A DNA stretch of 64,000 bases from Geminocystis sp. NIES-3709 (GTDB lineage: Bacteria > Cyanobacteriota > Cyanobacteriia > Cyanobacteriales > Cyanobacteriaceae), in contig NZ_AP014821.1 in assembly GCF_001548115.1 (NCBI RefSeq), positions 3,661,262-3,725,261 on the forward strand, given 5' to 3'. Every line of letters begins with the position of its first letter. Positions within the stretch are counted from its first letter, which is position 1. Below the pieces are notes generated by a model, which worked only from the letters and a program-made list of their open reading frames with translations, was not told the origin of the DNA and searched no databases. Made by a program: the position numbers and the translations under genes. This document shows positions 18,586-28,107 of the stretch, one piece after another.

Positions 18586-19065
18586 CTAAGCAGCTACATT
18601 TAATAAACTTTCAAGAGATTGCCAACGAAAATAACGATCGCCACCTAATTCTAAAACAATTTTAATTTTAGGTTGTTGTTTTGTTAAAGTAATTAAATAC
18701 TCTTTTTCTTGATTAGAAAGAACAAAACCCTCAATAATCCACAATACTAGACCTTTAGAAGAAGAAGGTAAATTTTCTAATTGAGAAAGAGCAATGGGAG
18801 GAACAAAATAAGTAAGTCCTACTGCACTTTCTTGACCAATATTTTTTTTACCTAAATGAGGAGGACGTACCCCATGAAATCCCATTAAATAAGCACTTAA
18901 ATCGCCTAATCCTCTAGCAGAAAGATTAAAAGTATGATAACCGGAGTTTCTTAATCTTCTTTGATAACGTCCTTCAAAACCGCCTTCAAGAGGTGCATAT
19001 ACGGCTAAAATACTCGATTTTTCTAAGTCTCGAATAAAACTTTTTCCAGTAGTTAATAATGCCAT
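18586..19065 (-). CDS. ndhN: NAD(P)H-quinone oxidoreductase subunit N
   Basis: The 159-residue product matches NdhN, a subunit specific to cyanobacterial and plastid NDH-1. Characteristic segments are MALLTTGKSFIRDLEKS, GRYQRRLRNSGYHT, ARGLGDLSAYLMGFHGVRPP and a C-terminal ELGGDRYFRWQSLESL. It belongs to the peripheral arm of the complex on the cytoplasmic face of the thylakoid membrane, serving respiration and cyclic electron flow. Length is normal. It is transcribed in the same direction as the two genes after it, with a 111-bp gap. Confidence 0.95.
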   Translation of the reverse strand: MALLTTGKSFIRDLEKSSILAVYAPLEGGFEGRYQRRLRNSGYHTFNLSARGLGDLSAYLMGFHGVRPPHLGKKNIGQESAVGLTYFVPPIALSQLENLPSSSKGLVLWIIEGFVLSNQEKEYLITLTKQQPKIKIVLELGGDRYFRWQSLESLLNVAA

Positions 19066-19598
19066 AAATTTTGTTGATTATTACTAATAATATCGATACC
19101 AATTTCCTTGATTATACTTGAGGTCGATTACTTTGAACACCCATTGAGAAGTAACTGATTAGGTTATCTCAACAACAATCACAAAAACCATCAAAGCTAA
19201 ATATTAAGCTAGGACGCATTTAAATAGAATGGTAAAGGTAGGCAACAGGTAGGAATTTTATCAGTCATTCAAATAATAATCTAACAACTATTCAAGAGAT
19301 ATATCAAGAAATCATGACATATTTTAAATTTTTTCCAATTCTTTGTTCTAAATGTTAAAAAATCATGACATTATGATCTCTATAACCCTTGTTTTTGGTT
19401 TATAAAGAATAAATAAATCGTTATACCTCTTGACAAATCAGGGTTAGATTTTGTTACATAAAGTTAAGTAATTGATCCCCAGAGAGGTTAAAACTAATTT
19501 TAAGCCTAGAAAGGTGTATTTGAACCCAATCTATTTAGTAACAAAATACTATTACGATTCTGATGATTAAAAACTAAAAGCAACCAAGATATAATGTT
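19066..19598. other. Long spacer between divergent ndhN and DUF4912 genes
   Basis: No gene is seen. AAATCATGACAT occurs twice, near 19308 and 19363, about 55 bp apart. A TTGACA lies at 19430-19435, with weak -10 candidates around 19453-19460, and may drive the DUF4912 gene. The spacer should hold promoters for both divergent genes. Confidence 0.45.
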
Positions 19599-20945
19599 AT
19601 GTCCAAGCAACGACCGCCTATAGAGGAAATGACTTTAAGGCAACTCCGAAAAGTTGCTAGTGTTCTAAACATCCCTCGTTACAGTCGAATGCGCAAGGCA
19701 CAATTGTTGAGCGTCATTCAAGAAAAAGAAAATCAATTTATTTCTACAAATAATATCAATTCTGATAATCAAATAAATCTATCAAATCAAGTTAATACTC
19801 AGGAGGAGCAGAAAATGGAAGCATCGAAATTTGAAGTAGGGCAAGATGATTTAGTTGGAGGCCCTCTCGCTGACGTGGATCAGGGTTTTGGAGAGTTACC
19901 GGGTGGTTACGGTGAAAGTCGTATCGTGTTAATGCCTCGTGATCCCCAATGGGCTTATACTTATTGGGATATACCCCAAGAAAGAAAAGAAGATTTACGT
20001 CGTCAAGGTGGACAACAATTAGCTTTAAGATTATATGATGTCACAGATATTGATTTAAACTATCAAAGTCCCCACAATATTCAAGAATATCTTTGCGATG
20101 AATTAGCTCGTGAGTGGTATTTACCTATCCCTGTCAGCGATCGAGATTATGTAATTGACATCGGTTATCGTTGTTTTGATGGTCGTTGGTTAGTGTTAGC
20201 TAGGTCTGTACCTGTAAGAGTCCCCCCCGTTTATCCTAGTGACTGGGTAGAAGATGTTTTCGTAACCATTCCTTGGGAAGAAGATTTAAAAACCAAAACA
20301 GTTTATAAACTCACTCCTCCTGCGAAAAAAGCGGCATTGGCGGCACAACAACAGCAAAATAGCTATCATAATCAAATCCATGACGAGATCTTCGGTTTAG
20401 CTCACGGTGTAGAAGCTCAAAGAGTCGCTGGTTCTTTATACGGCAGTATGCAACAAGTACCTAGTTCCATGATTCCCGAAAATGCTCTTAGTTCTTATGT
20501 ATTTCCTTCAGGGGCAGGACTATGGGCAGGAGCATCAAGTATCGCATCTGGTTCAGGTGTTGGCTTAGGCTTTGCTTCTGGTTCTGGTATTGGCTTAGGT
20601 TTAGGTTTAGGTTCTGGTTCTGGTGCGGGATTCTCTGCTGATGCGATTCCCAACAAAGCTCGTAAATTCTGGTTAATTGCTGATGCAGAATTAATCGTTT
20701 ATGGAGCTACTGAACCTGATGCAAAAGTCACCATCGGCGGACGAGAAATCAAGTTAAATCCTGACGGTACTTTCCGCTTCCAGATGTCTTTCCAAGACGG
20801 TAATATTGATTATCCTATTGTGGCGGTGGCTTCTGATGGTGAACAAACTCGATCGGTTCACATGACTTTCGATCGTCACACTCCTTCTCGTAATACCAAT
20901 ACGAAGGAAGAAGCTGTTTTAGAGTGGTTTCCTCCTGTTCGTTAA
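19599..20945 (+). CDS. DUF4912 protein with Rho-N/SAP-like N-terminus
   Basis: The 448-residue protein starts with a helical Rho N-terminal/SAP-like segment (residues 8-45, LRQLRKVASVLNIPRYSRMRKAQLL), which often binds nucleic acid. A DUF4912 domain (about 100-235, RIVLMPRDPQWAYTYWDI) follows. Residues about 320-345 form a Gly/Ser/Leu-rich run (SGVGLGFASGSG and similar), then a C-terminal region (about 355-430) with an Ig-like or carbohydrate-binding look (GATEPDAKVTIGG). DUF4912 proteins are widespread in cyanobacteria; their function is not established. It is a single-gene unit with a strong terminator. Confidence 0.82.
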   Translation: MSKQRPPIEEMTLRQLRKVASVLNIPRYSRMRKAQLLSVIQEKENQFISTNNINSDNQINLSNQVNTQEEQKMEASKFEVGQDDLVGGPLADVDQGFGELPGGYGESRIVLMPRDPQWAYTYWDIPQERKEDLRRQGGQQLALRLYDVTDIDLNYQSPHNIQEYLCDELAREWYLPIPVSDRDYVIDIGYRCFDGRWLVLARSVPVRVPPVYPSDWVEDVFVTIPWEEDLKTKTVYKLTPPAKKAALAAQQQQNSYHNQIHDEIFGLAHGVEAQRVAGSLYGSMQQVPSSMIPENALSSYVFPSGAGLWAGASSIASGSGVGLGFASGSGIGLGLGLGSGSGAGFSADAIPNKARKFWLIADAELIVYGATEPDAKVTIGGREIKLNPDGTFRFQMSFQDGNIDYPIVAVASDGEQTRSVHMTFDRHTPSRNTNTKEEAVLEWFPPVR

Positions 20946-20985
20946 ATAGTTGGGTTGAATAATTAACCTAGTACAAAAATTGTAG

Positions 20986-21009
20986 GGTGGGCAATGCCCA
21001 CCATTTTTT
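20986..21009 (+). terminator. Rho-independent terminator after the DUF4912 gene
   Basis: A perfect seven-base-pair stem GGTGGGC-AAT-GCCCACC at 20986-21002 is followed by ATTTTTT. The same hairpin with one wobble occurs at 35976-35992. Confidence 0.8.
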
Positions 21010-21078
21010 ATGATAATATTTGACAGAATTCATTAATTAGATTGAAACTTAATTTACCTTTACTCACTACTTATAAAC

Positions 21079-21738
21079 TTGTCTGAATTTGCGATCGAAA
21101 TAGAAAACTTAAATTTTGGCTGGAATCTACAAACTCCCGTCTTACAATCTTGTAGCCTCAACGTACCAAGAGGGGAATTGTGGATGTTACTAGGTAATAA
21201 TGGTTGTGGAAAATCAACTTTATTACGATTATTGGCAGGTTTACTAACTCCCGAAAGTGGCAAATTAACAACAGATAAACCATTAGGATTTGTTTTTCAA
21301 AACCCCGATCATCAGTTAGTAATGCCTACTGTAGCCGCTGACATTGCTTTTGGATTAGTAGAAGAAAAGCTCAACCTTTCTCAAGTCCAATATAGAGTAA
21401 GAGAAGCTCTTACCGCCGTCAATCTCTTAGAATTAGAACGTCGCCCTATTTATGCCCTTAGTGGCGGACAAAAACAACGAATAGCCATTGCTGGTGCGAT
21501 CGCTCGTCATTGTCAAGTATTATTACTAGATGAACCTACAGCATTACTAGATCCAGATACTCAAATAGAATTAGTAATCTTAGTGCAAAAATTGGTAAAA
21601 GAAAGAGGAATAACGGCTCTTTGGGTAACACACCGTCTGGAAGAATTGAACTATGCTGATGGTTACTTTCTCCTCAAACAAGGGCAAGTGGTGAGTCAAG
21701 GAAAACCAGCAGAACTATTTGAAAGTTTGTGGCAATAA
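21079..21738 (+). CDS. Energy-coupling-factor-type ABC transporter ATPase
   Basis: The 219-residue protein is an ABC ATPase with Walker A GNNGCGKST, Q-loop FQNPDHQLV, signature ALSGGQKQR and Walker B VLLLDEPTALLD. The PDHQLVMPTVAADIAFGL pattern is typical of CbiO/EcfA-type ATPases that energise vitamin or metal uptake. No ATG is available before the Walker A region. An in-frame stop lies at 21043-21045, so translation most likely starts at the TTG at 21079, which gives the expected SEFAIEIENLNFGW beginning. No T or S subunit is adjacent. Confidence 0.87.
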   Translation: MSEFAIEIENLNFGWNLQTPVLQSCSLNVPRGELWMLLGNNGCGKSTLLRLLAGLLTPESGKLTTDKPLGFVFQNPDHQLVMPTVAADIAFGLVEEKLNLSQVQYRVREALTAVNLLELERRPIYALSGGQKQRIAIAGAIARHCQVLLLDEPTALLDPDTQIELVILVQKLVKERGITALWVTHRLEELNYADGYFLLKQGQVVSQGKPAELFESLWQ

Positions 21739-21823
21739 ATACAGCTAAGATCTTAAATTTTTGTTAAAATTTACCATTATGACATCATGAATATGACCTT
21801 TAGTAAAATAAATATGCAAGAAA

Positions 21824-22369
21824 ATGGTTTCTACAATTTCTCAAGCTATCTTGTTGGTAGATGGCTACAACATAATCGGGACATGGCATTGGCTTAAAAA
21901 CATTAGAGATAAAAATGGTTTAGAACACGCCAGAGAATCTTTAATTGAAAGTTTAGTTAATTATACAGGTTACAAGGGATTAGAAGCAAAAATTGTTTTT
22001 GATGCCCATTATCAAAAAACCCCTTGTTACGAAGAAAAATTTAGTCAAAGCGTTTGCGTACACTATACATCCTACGCTGAAACGGCTGATACTTATATAG
22101 AAAAATTTTGTGCCTCTTTTCCTCGCCGTAATCCAGAAACCGATACAAGGATTATTGTTGCTACGTCTGATCAAGCACAACGTCATACTGTTGTAGGGTA
22201 TGGAGCGGAATGGCTATCAGCTCATGGATTAGCAAAAGAAGTAGATTCCACTAAAAATAAAAGTAAGCGTAATTTTCGCCCTCGACAGAAATCTCAGGGG
22301 CGTTTTCTTTTTAATTCTTTAGATAGTAAAACTCAACAGGCTTTAACCCAAATGCGTTTTGGTAGTTAA
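21824..22369 (+). CDS. NYN-domain RNase-like protein (YacP/Rae1 type)
   Basis: The 181-residue protein has the NYN/PIN-like fold signatures of YacP: ILLVDGYNIIG with the first acidic residue, KIVFDAHY, and ATSDQAQR followed by GAEWLSAHGL. In Bacillus the related Rae1 cleaves mRNA at the ribosome. The homologous role here is inference. The C-terminus is basic, which may aid RNA binding. The IS630 element lies 73 bp downstream and does not disrupt the gene. Confidence 0.85.
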   Translation: MVSTISQAILLVDGYNIIGTWHWLKNIRDKNGLEHARESLIESLVNYTGYKGLEAKIVFDAHYQKTPCYEEKFSQSVCVHYTSYAETADTYIEKFCASFPRRNPETDTRIIVATSDQAQRHTVVGYGAEWLSAHGLAKEVDSTKNKSKRNFRPRQKSQGRFLFNSLDSKTQQALTQMRFGS

Positions 22370-22442
22370 TAATGAAAAGTGAATAATTAGGGTTTGCTGA
22401 AAGATTTTTGGAGAATCAATTTTGTTATCTGAAGAAATGCTA

Positions 22443-23473
22443 TAGCGTTTCTTACAATGATGAGGTACAATTTTGAGATGAAAAAATGTAGACGATATTA
22501 ACATTAATCTAATGCGTCCCTACTCTTTGGATTTAAGACAAAAGATTATTCATGCTCGTGAAAAGCAACAATGCTCCATTCGTCAATTAGCTAAGAATTT
22601 TGGTGTGGCAAAAAGTTTTGTACAAAAGATAATCAAGCAGTATCAAGAAACTGGGGATCTCAAACCTCGTCATTCAGGGGGAAGACCCCCCAAAATAAAT
22701 CCTGAACAAACGGTTGTCCTGTTAGAAATTATCAACGAAAATAATGATGCTACTCTCTGGGAATTAGCCGAGTTATTTGAGAAAAAAACTGGACTTAAAC
22801 TCAGTACATCGACTATTGACAGAATCAGTCGTAAATTTGACGATACTGTCAAAAAAAAACACTGTATGCCACAGAAAAACATAGTGAGAGAGTTCAACAA
22901 AAAAGATCTGAATATTGGGATAAAGTGAGAGAAATTAATGAAGAGGACTTAATTTTTGTGGACGAATCGGGAAGTAATTTAGCAATGCTTCGCCTTTATG
23001 GTAGGGCAAAAAAAGGGTACAGAGTCAGAGGAGAAAAACCCCAGAAAAGAGGGGGTAATGTTTCTATAGTGACGGCAATATCCTTAAAGGAAGTAGTAGC
23101 ATCAAGAAATATTTATGGTTCTGTAGATGGATTAACTTTTGAGGCTTTTGTGATCAGAGATTTAGTGCCCAAATTATGGGTGGGAGCTTGTGTAGTTATG
23201 GATAATGCAAAAATTCATTTAGGAGAAACAATTAGAAAGGAAATAGAGAAAGTGGGGGCATCATTGGTGTATTTATCACCCTATTCCCCAGATTTTTCAC
23301 CCATTGAAAATTTTTGGTCGAAAGTCAAAAATCAGATCAGAAAACTAAAACCGAGAAATTATCATGATCTAGTAGAGGCGATTGGAAAAGCCATGGAGCA
23401 AGTAACACAGTTAGATATGCACAATTGGTTCACCCATTGCTGTTACTGTACCTCATCATTCTGATAAATGCTA
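22443..23473 (+). mobile_element. IS630-family insertion sequence
   Basis: A 1031-bp element is bounded by 26-bp imperfect inverted repeats (22443-22468 starting TAGCGTTTC; 23448-23473 ending AAATGCTA), which share ATGATGAGGTAC at their inner end. TA lies on both sides (22441-22442 and 23474-23475), as expected for IS630 target duplication. The inside carries one transposase gene in two frames. The transposase stop codon lies within the right inverted repeat. Confidence 0.88.
22512..23464 (+). CDS. IS630 transposase, two frames joined by -1 frameshift
   Basis: Frame A (22512-22928) encodes an N-terminal HTH domain (YSLDLRQKII ... IRQLAKNFGVAKS). Frame B carries the DDE catalytic domain with VDESGSN, VMDNAKIHLG and SPDFSPIENFWSKVK. 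At a run of nine A residues (22851-22859) a shift by -1 continues KKTLYATEKHSERVQQKRSE directly into frame B, with no loss of homologous residues. The joined product is 317 residues, standard for IS630. Programmed slippage on A runs is known in this family, so the gene is probably functional, not broken. Confidence 0.88.
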
Positions 23474-23491
23474 TATTATGTTGTTTTGTAA

Positions 23492-25027
23492 TTAATAAGG
23501 ATTAGTTTGTTTGCTATCAGATAAATCAAAAGAATATCGATCGGAATTATTTTTTTGGTGAGATTGTTTTTCTACATCAATTATTTCGGGATTTTTTCTT
23601 GCATTATATAAAACATTTTTATTAAGAAGGATATTACCTTCTTTTTGTAATAATAAAGATAAAGAATTTTGATTATGTATTGCTTGGGTAAAATTAGGAT
23701 TGATTTTTAAGATTATTTGATAAGTATTAATAGACTGTTGATACAAACCTAAATTAGCTTGTAAAATAGCTAAATTATAATAAGATTTTAGATACATAGA
23801 ATCAGCTTTAATAGCTAATCTATAACTTTTTAAGGATTGTTGAAACTCTCCTATTTCTTGATAAATTATTCCTAAATTATAATAAGCCTCTACTAAATTT
23901 GGTTGTAGTTTAATGACGTGAATATAATCATCGATCGAGCTTTCTTTATCTCCCAATAGATAATATATATTCGCTCGATTAAAAAATCCTTGAAAAATAC
24001 TATTATTAATTTGAATAGCCATTGTATAATCTTCAATCGCTTTTATTAATTGTTTTAATTTAGTATAAGTAATAGCTCGATTAAAATAAGCAAAATAATT
24101 TAATGGATTAATTAATATTTCCTGATTATAGTTAGTTAATGCCTCTGAATAATTGTGTAGTTGTTGATGGAGATAACCTCGCCAATGATAGGCTAAATCA
24201 TCTCGATCGTTCAAAGTAATTGCTTGAGAAAAATCAATTAATGCTCCTTGTATATCCCGTAATTTATATTTACAAATTCCTCTTAAAAAGTAATTTTTTG
24301 AATTATTGGGATTATGGGAGATCGATTTATTGTATAAAGAAATAGATTCTTTATAATTTCCTTTTTTAATATAAAATTTAGCCGATTTTTGTAAAAAATA
24401 ATTTAAAGGTAAAACATCATTAATATAAAAATTTAAACCACTAATATATAGTAAATGGGATAAATTTATATTTGTTTTTTCTTTTTTAGTAGATAACAAT
24501 TCAACGGGAATAAAACCCAAAAAAACAACAGAGTATTCTTTGAGACTAACTTTAAATTTTTTCGGGCAAATGACAAAAATGATAATACGATTATTGCTGA
24601 TTTCTTCCTGAGAAATAGACCACTGAATATTATTAATATCACCTTGATTAGTTTTGACTAAAATCTTAATATTTGTGGCTTGTTTCAGTATAAAATAGCT
24701 ATTGACTAAACTAGCTTCACAATCTTCATAATATTTATGATTATCTAACCAAGTTAAATGACCAAATTTTGATAAAAAAGCCTCTATACCTAATTTACGA
24801 TAAAAAACTATTTCTAATATTTCTTTTAGTGGATAAGTTAAATTATATTTATTCGCAATTTCTTCTGATTCTAAAATAGATTCAACTTTAATTTTTTCGA
24901 TCGTTTCTTCATTAATAAACACGACTTCACTATGGAGATATTTTTCCTGACAAACCAATAACTGTCCCAAATTAAGACGGGAGCAAAAATCCTGTTGTTG
25001 TGCCTTTAATGGTGTTGTCCAATCCAT
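23492..25027 (-). CDS. TPR-repeat protein
   Basis: The 511-residue protein has an N-terminal region without clear homology (about residues 1-215) followed by about seven tetratricopeptide repeats (about 220-460) with the W/Y-A-P pattern (for example NYFLRGICKYKLRDIQGALIDFSQAI and AYYNLGIIYQEIGEFQQSLKSY). TPRs form protein-binding superhelices. There is no signal peptide. Its partner is unknown. The C-terminal 45 residues are polar and disordered. Confidence 0.85.
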   Translation of the reverse strand: MDWTTPLKAQQQDFCSRLNLGQLLVCQEKYLHSEVVFINEETIEKIKVESILESEEIANKYNLTYPLKEILEIVFYRKLGIEAFLSKFGHLTWLDNHKYYEDCEASLVNSYFILKQATNIKILVKTNQGDINNIQWSISQEEISNNRIIIFVICPKKFKVSLKEYSVVFLGFIPVELLSTKKEKTNINLSHLLYISGLNFYINDVLPLNYFLQKSAKFYIKKGNYKESISLYNKSISHNPNNSKNYFLRGICKYKLRDIQGALIDFSQAITLNDRDDLAYHWRGYLHQQLHNYSEALTNYNQEILINPLNYFAYFNRAITYTKLKQLIKAIEDYTMAIQINNSIFQGFFNRANIYYLLGDKESSIDDYIHVIKLQPNLVEAYYNLGIIYQEIGEFQQSLKSYRLAIKADSMYLKSYYNLAILQANLGLYQQSINTYQIILKINPNFTQAIHNQNSLSLLLQKEGNILLNKNVLYNARKNPEIIDVEKQSHQKNNSDRYSFDLSDSKQTNPY

Positions 25028-25105
25028 TATAATTTTGGGAAAAGTGATAAGTAATAGTTAATCGGGAATAAACTTTTCAGATAATTATTTGTATTTAATT
25101 TCTAA

Positions 25106-25663
25106 CTAATTATTTCTAATATCTGCGAGAGTAAAAAGACTTTCAAATTCTAAACCTTGAGACTGATAAAATTCTGCACCTCCTGCCTGACGATCGATCA
25201 TTGATATAATTTTATCAACGTGATAACCGGCACCTCTTAATCTTTCTACTGCTAACATAGCAGATTTACCTGTAGTAACAACATCTTCCAAAACAACAAC
25301 ATTAGAACCCGATGGTAAACTGGGGCCTTCTATATAAGCCTGAGTACCATGACCTTTTGCTTCTTTACGCACTATTAAAGCAGGAATAGGTTTATTTTCC
25401 AATGCGGAGACTAAACTTACTGCGGTGACAATGGGATCTGCCCCTAAAGTTAAACCAGCTACAGCAGTAGTATTTTTTGTTAAAAGAGAAAAAATTAATT
25501 TACCGACTAATAAAGCACCTTCTGCTCTCAATGTCACCTGTTTGCAGTTAAGATAAAAATTACTTTTTTGTCCAGAAGAAAGAGTAAAATCTCCTTCCTG
25601 ATAAGCATATTTGACCAACAAATTTAATAATTCTTGTTTAAGAACAGTGCTATTATTTTCCAT
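25106..25663 (-). CDS. pyrE: Orotate phosphoribosyltransferase
   Basis: The enzyme transfers phosphoribose from PRPP to orotate in pyrimidine synthesis. The 185-residue product has the PRPP-binding VVLEDVVTTGKSA motif, the catalytic loop RKEAKGHGTQ and the DRQAGG segment. Length is normal for the bacterial enzyme acting as a homodimer. It is divergent from the secreted-protein gene at 25724, with only 60 bp between them. Confidence 0.94.
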   Translation of the reverse strand: MENNSTVLKQELLNLLVKYAYQEGDFTLSSGQKSNFYLNCKQVTLRAEGALLVGKLIFSLLTKNTTAVAGLTLGADPIVTAVSLVSALENKPIPALIVRKEAKGHGTQAYIEGPSLPSGSNVVVLEDVVTTGKSAMLAVERLRGAGYHVDKIISMIDRQAGGAEFYQSQGLEFESLFTLADIRNN

Positions 25664-25723
25664 AAATCTTTTTCAATAAATCAGTTACAATTGACAGTAA
25701 CATGATCTTACCAAATATCAATT

Positions 25724-26143
25724 ATGTTATCAAAATTATCTCGTTTTGTAGCGATCGCAACTTTAACAACTTTAACTTGTGTAATTGCAAATCCAACTTC
25801 AGCAAAACCTGTTAGTGATTCTAAAGCAACAGAAACGGAAGTGATAGATCCAGTTCCCCCTCTTTCTATGAATGTATTAGTCAATCAAGCCTTTTTTACC
25901 CATAGTGGTACTTTTTTTGAAGATTCGAGCATAGCGGGTCAATTGAATCTTATCTTAGGTTTCCGCAGTTTTCCCATGGGATCTTTTCCCGAAAATAATG
26001 TTGCTAGTGATGCCTTATTAGTAAATGCGATCGTCGTAGACTATTTCAGACAGTTAAAGGAAAAAGATCCGACTATTCGCACCTATGATTTACCGAATCC
26101 TTTTGATACCTCTTTAAAAGAAGGCTTAGATTATAGAAGATAG
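25724..26143 (+). CDS. Small secreted protein of unknown function
   Basis: The 139-residue protein has a signal peptide (about residues 1-27, hydrophobic core VAIATLTTLTCVIA, cleavage after TSA). The mature part contains PPLSMNVLVNQAFFTHSGTF and ends with NPFDTSLKEGLDYRR. No domain is recognised. It is probably periplasmic. Confidence 0.7.
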   Translation: MLSKLSRFVAIATLTTLTCVIANPTSAKPVSDSKATETEVIDPVPPLSMNVLVNQAFFTHSGTFFEDSSIAGQLNLILGFRSFPMGSFPENNVASDALLVNAIVVDYFRQLKEKDPTIRTYDLPNPFDTSLKEGLDYRR

Positions 26144-26160
26144 TTCTTTTTGTGTGTCTA

Positions 26161-26233
26161 TCCAGGGTACAGGAGTTGAACCTGTCTTGGGCGAATTATG
26201 AGTTCGCTGCCTCAACCGCTCGGCCAACCCTGG
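26161..26233 (-). tRNA. tRNA with CAT anticodon (Ile2 or elongator Met)
   Basis: A full 73-base cloverleaf lies on the minus strand: seven-pair acceptor stem CCAGGGT/ACCCTGG, D-arm GGCCGAGCGGTTGAGGC, anticodon stem GCGAA/TTCGC with loop CTCATAA, a short variable loop and T-arm ACAGG-TTCAACT-CCTGT. CCA is not encoded. The D-arm and the flanks of the anticodon loop resemble chloroplast trnI-CAU, so lysidine-modified tRNA-Ile is favoured over elongator tRNA-Met. The initiator is unlikely because the anticodon stem lacks the three G-C pairs. Confidence 0.85.
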
Positions 26234-26297
26234 TATTTTTAACCTTCACTATTATAGAATATATCTTTGTCCTTTTGCCAAATTAATTTTTGTATTT

Positions 26298-26600
26298 ATG
26301 AAAACAAATACTTCTGTCCTTTTATCTCCTACAGCAATTGCTAGTATTTTAGTAGTGTTGAGTAGTTTGTCGATCGGTTTGGCTACAGGGTTTTTGTCTT
26401 TTTATTTAGGAGCAGAATCTTTAACAGGAGTTACATCTCCAGAAGAAAATCCCACTCAGAAAATTAACAATAAGTCAGATAATGAAGGACAAGGCACAAA
26501 TTTTCAATTAATTTCTGAACAAAAAATTCTTGTCAAAGTCTATGATCAAATTCATAAAGCTAGAGAAGAAAGTAAAGTCAAAGAACAACAAAAACAATAA
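26298..26600 (+). CDS. Small single-span membrane protein
   Basis: The 100-residue product has one hydrophobic helix (about residues 12-38, AIASILVVLSSLSIGLATGFLSFYLG) and a polar, lysine-rich tail. No domain is recognised. It precedes the CNNM transporter by 112 bp in the same direction. Confidence 0.65.
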   Translation: MKTNTSVLLSPTAIASILVVLSSLSIGLATGFLSFYLGAESLTGVTSPEENPTQKINNKSDNEGQGTNFQLISEQKILVKVYDQIHKAREESKVKEQQKQ

Positions 26601-26712
26601 AAAAAGAGTATTGATTAAATTTTTTCATTTTTACAAAATTCGTTGTTAAGTTTTTTTATCCTCAATTATTCATCCTTCGTTCATTGTCATTCGCAATTCG
26701 TCATTTAATATA

Positions 26713-28041
26713 ATGACTTGGCAAAAAATATTATTTAGAGTCTCAGCAATTTTTCTTTTAATCGCTATCAATGCTTTTTTTGTTACCGCAGAATTTGCTA
26801 TTGTTTCCGTCAGAAAATCTCGTATTGATCATTTAGTTATTGATGGTGACATACCTGCTCAAACAGTACAATCTTTACAAAAAAGTTTAGATCGTCTTCT
26901 ATCTAGTACCCAATTAGGTATTACTCTCTCCAGTTTAGCATTGGGTTGGATTGGCGAAGATGCTCTGGCGATGTCTATACAATATCTAATCTATTTATTA
27001 CCCTTTCCTCAACAATTTATTTATCCTCTGAGTCATTCTATTTCTATTCCGATCGCTTTTTTATCTTTGGTATATTTACAAATAGTTTTAGGGGAACTTT
27101 GTCCAAAATCTTTAGCATTATTATATCCGGAACAATTAGCTCGTTTTTTAGCCCCCCCAATCAGTGTTATTGGTAAAATATTTAAGCCTTTTATTGATAT
27201 TCTTAATCAGTCCACTCGTTTTTTATTAAAGTTAGTGGGAGTAGAATATAAAGGACAAGGTTGGTATAAACAAGTTACTCCAGAAGAATTACAATTAATT
27301 ATTAGAACTGAGAGAGATTCATCGGGATTAGAGGCAGAAGAAAGAGAATTATTGAGCAATGTTTTTGAATTTGGAGACGTAGAGGCTTTGGAAGTCATGA
27401 CTCCTAGAGTTAATATTAAAGCCTTAGATTTGTCTGCTACTTATCAAGATTTATGGCTAGAAATATCAGAAACAAAGCATTCTCGTTACCCTGTCATGGG
27501 AGATTCTTTAGATGATATTCGAGGAATTGTTGATTTTAAGGATTGTTTAAATATTTTGGGAGAAAATCCTCTTAATCTTGATATTTCGATCAAAGAATTA
27601 ATTAAACCAGTTCGTTTTTTACCCGAATCGACTTATTTGAGTGAATTATTGACGATAATGCAACAATCTCGCCTAAAAATGGTCATTATTGTCGATGAAT
27701 ATGGGGGCACTTCAGGATTAGTAACGATGCAGGATTTAATTAACGAAATTTTAGGGGGAGACGAAAACCAATTGGACGATGATAATTCTCATATTACAGT
27801 GATCGATGAGCAAAATTTTTTAATTCCAGCACAAATAAATTTAGAGGAATTAAATGATTTATTAGACTTTAATTTACCCTTAATTGATGATTATCAAACT
27901 TTAGGAGGATTTTTAGTTTATCACTGGCAAAAAATACCAAAACCTTATGAGGTGTTTAATTTTGATTCCTATCAATTTACCGTAACTGATATGGATGGCC
28001 CTCGAATTAATCAGATTAAAATTACTATTCGAGAGAATTAA
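26713..28041 (+). CDS. CNNM/CorC-family membrane protein (hemolysin-like)
   Basis: The 442-residue protein has an N-terminal DUF21 (CNNM) membrane domain with about four helices (residues 1-185, starting FFVTAEFAIVSVRKSRID), a CBS-domain pair (about 215-345, with VMTPRVNI and DEYGGTSGLVTMQDL), and a C-terminal CorC_HlyC domain (about 360-440). Relatives function in Mg2+ or Co2+ export or homeostasis. The older name hemolysin is misleading. It ends 66 bp before the convergent barrel gene. Confidence 0.9.
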   Translation: MTWQKILFRVSAIFLLIAINAFFVTAEFAIVSVRKSRIDHLVIDGDIPAQTVQSLQKSLDRLLSSTQLGITLSSLALGWIGEDALAMSIQYLIYLLPFPQQFIYPLSHSISIPIAFLSLVYLQIVLGELCPKSLALLYPEQLARFLAPPISVIGKIFKPFIDILNQSTRFLLKLVGVEYKGQGWYKQVTPEELQLIIRTERDSSGLEAEERELLSNVFEFGDVEALEVMTPRVNIKALDLSATYQDLWLEISETKHSRYPVMGDSLDDIRGIVDFKDCLNILGENPLNLDISIKELIKPVRFLPESTYLSELLTIMQQSRLKMVIIVDEYGGTSGLVTMQDLINEILGGDENQLDDDNSHITVIDEQNFLIPAQINLEELNDLLDFNLPLIDDYQTLGGFLVYHWQKIPKPYEVFNFDSYQFTVTDMDGPRINQIKITIREN

Positions 28042-28107
28042 GGCAGGGAAAAATCTGCAAAGAAAATCACGTTATAATGTATAATTATCAATTGGTAAAT
28101 TATACCA

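Noticed and set aside
22443-23473. The IS630 transposase as a broken pseudogene
   Set aside because: A single -1 step at an A9 run restores a full-length product with all motifs, and the ends and TA duplication are intact.
26161-26233. tRNA-Leu or tRNA-Ser on the basis of the D-arm
   Set aside because: The variable loop is short, so it is a class I tRNA, and the anticodon loop reads CTCATAA.
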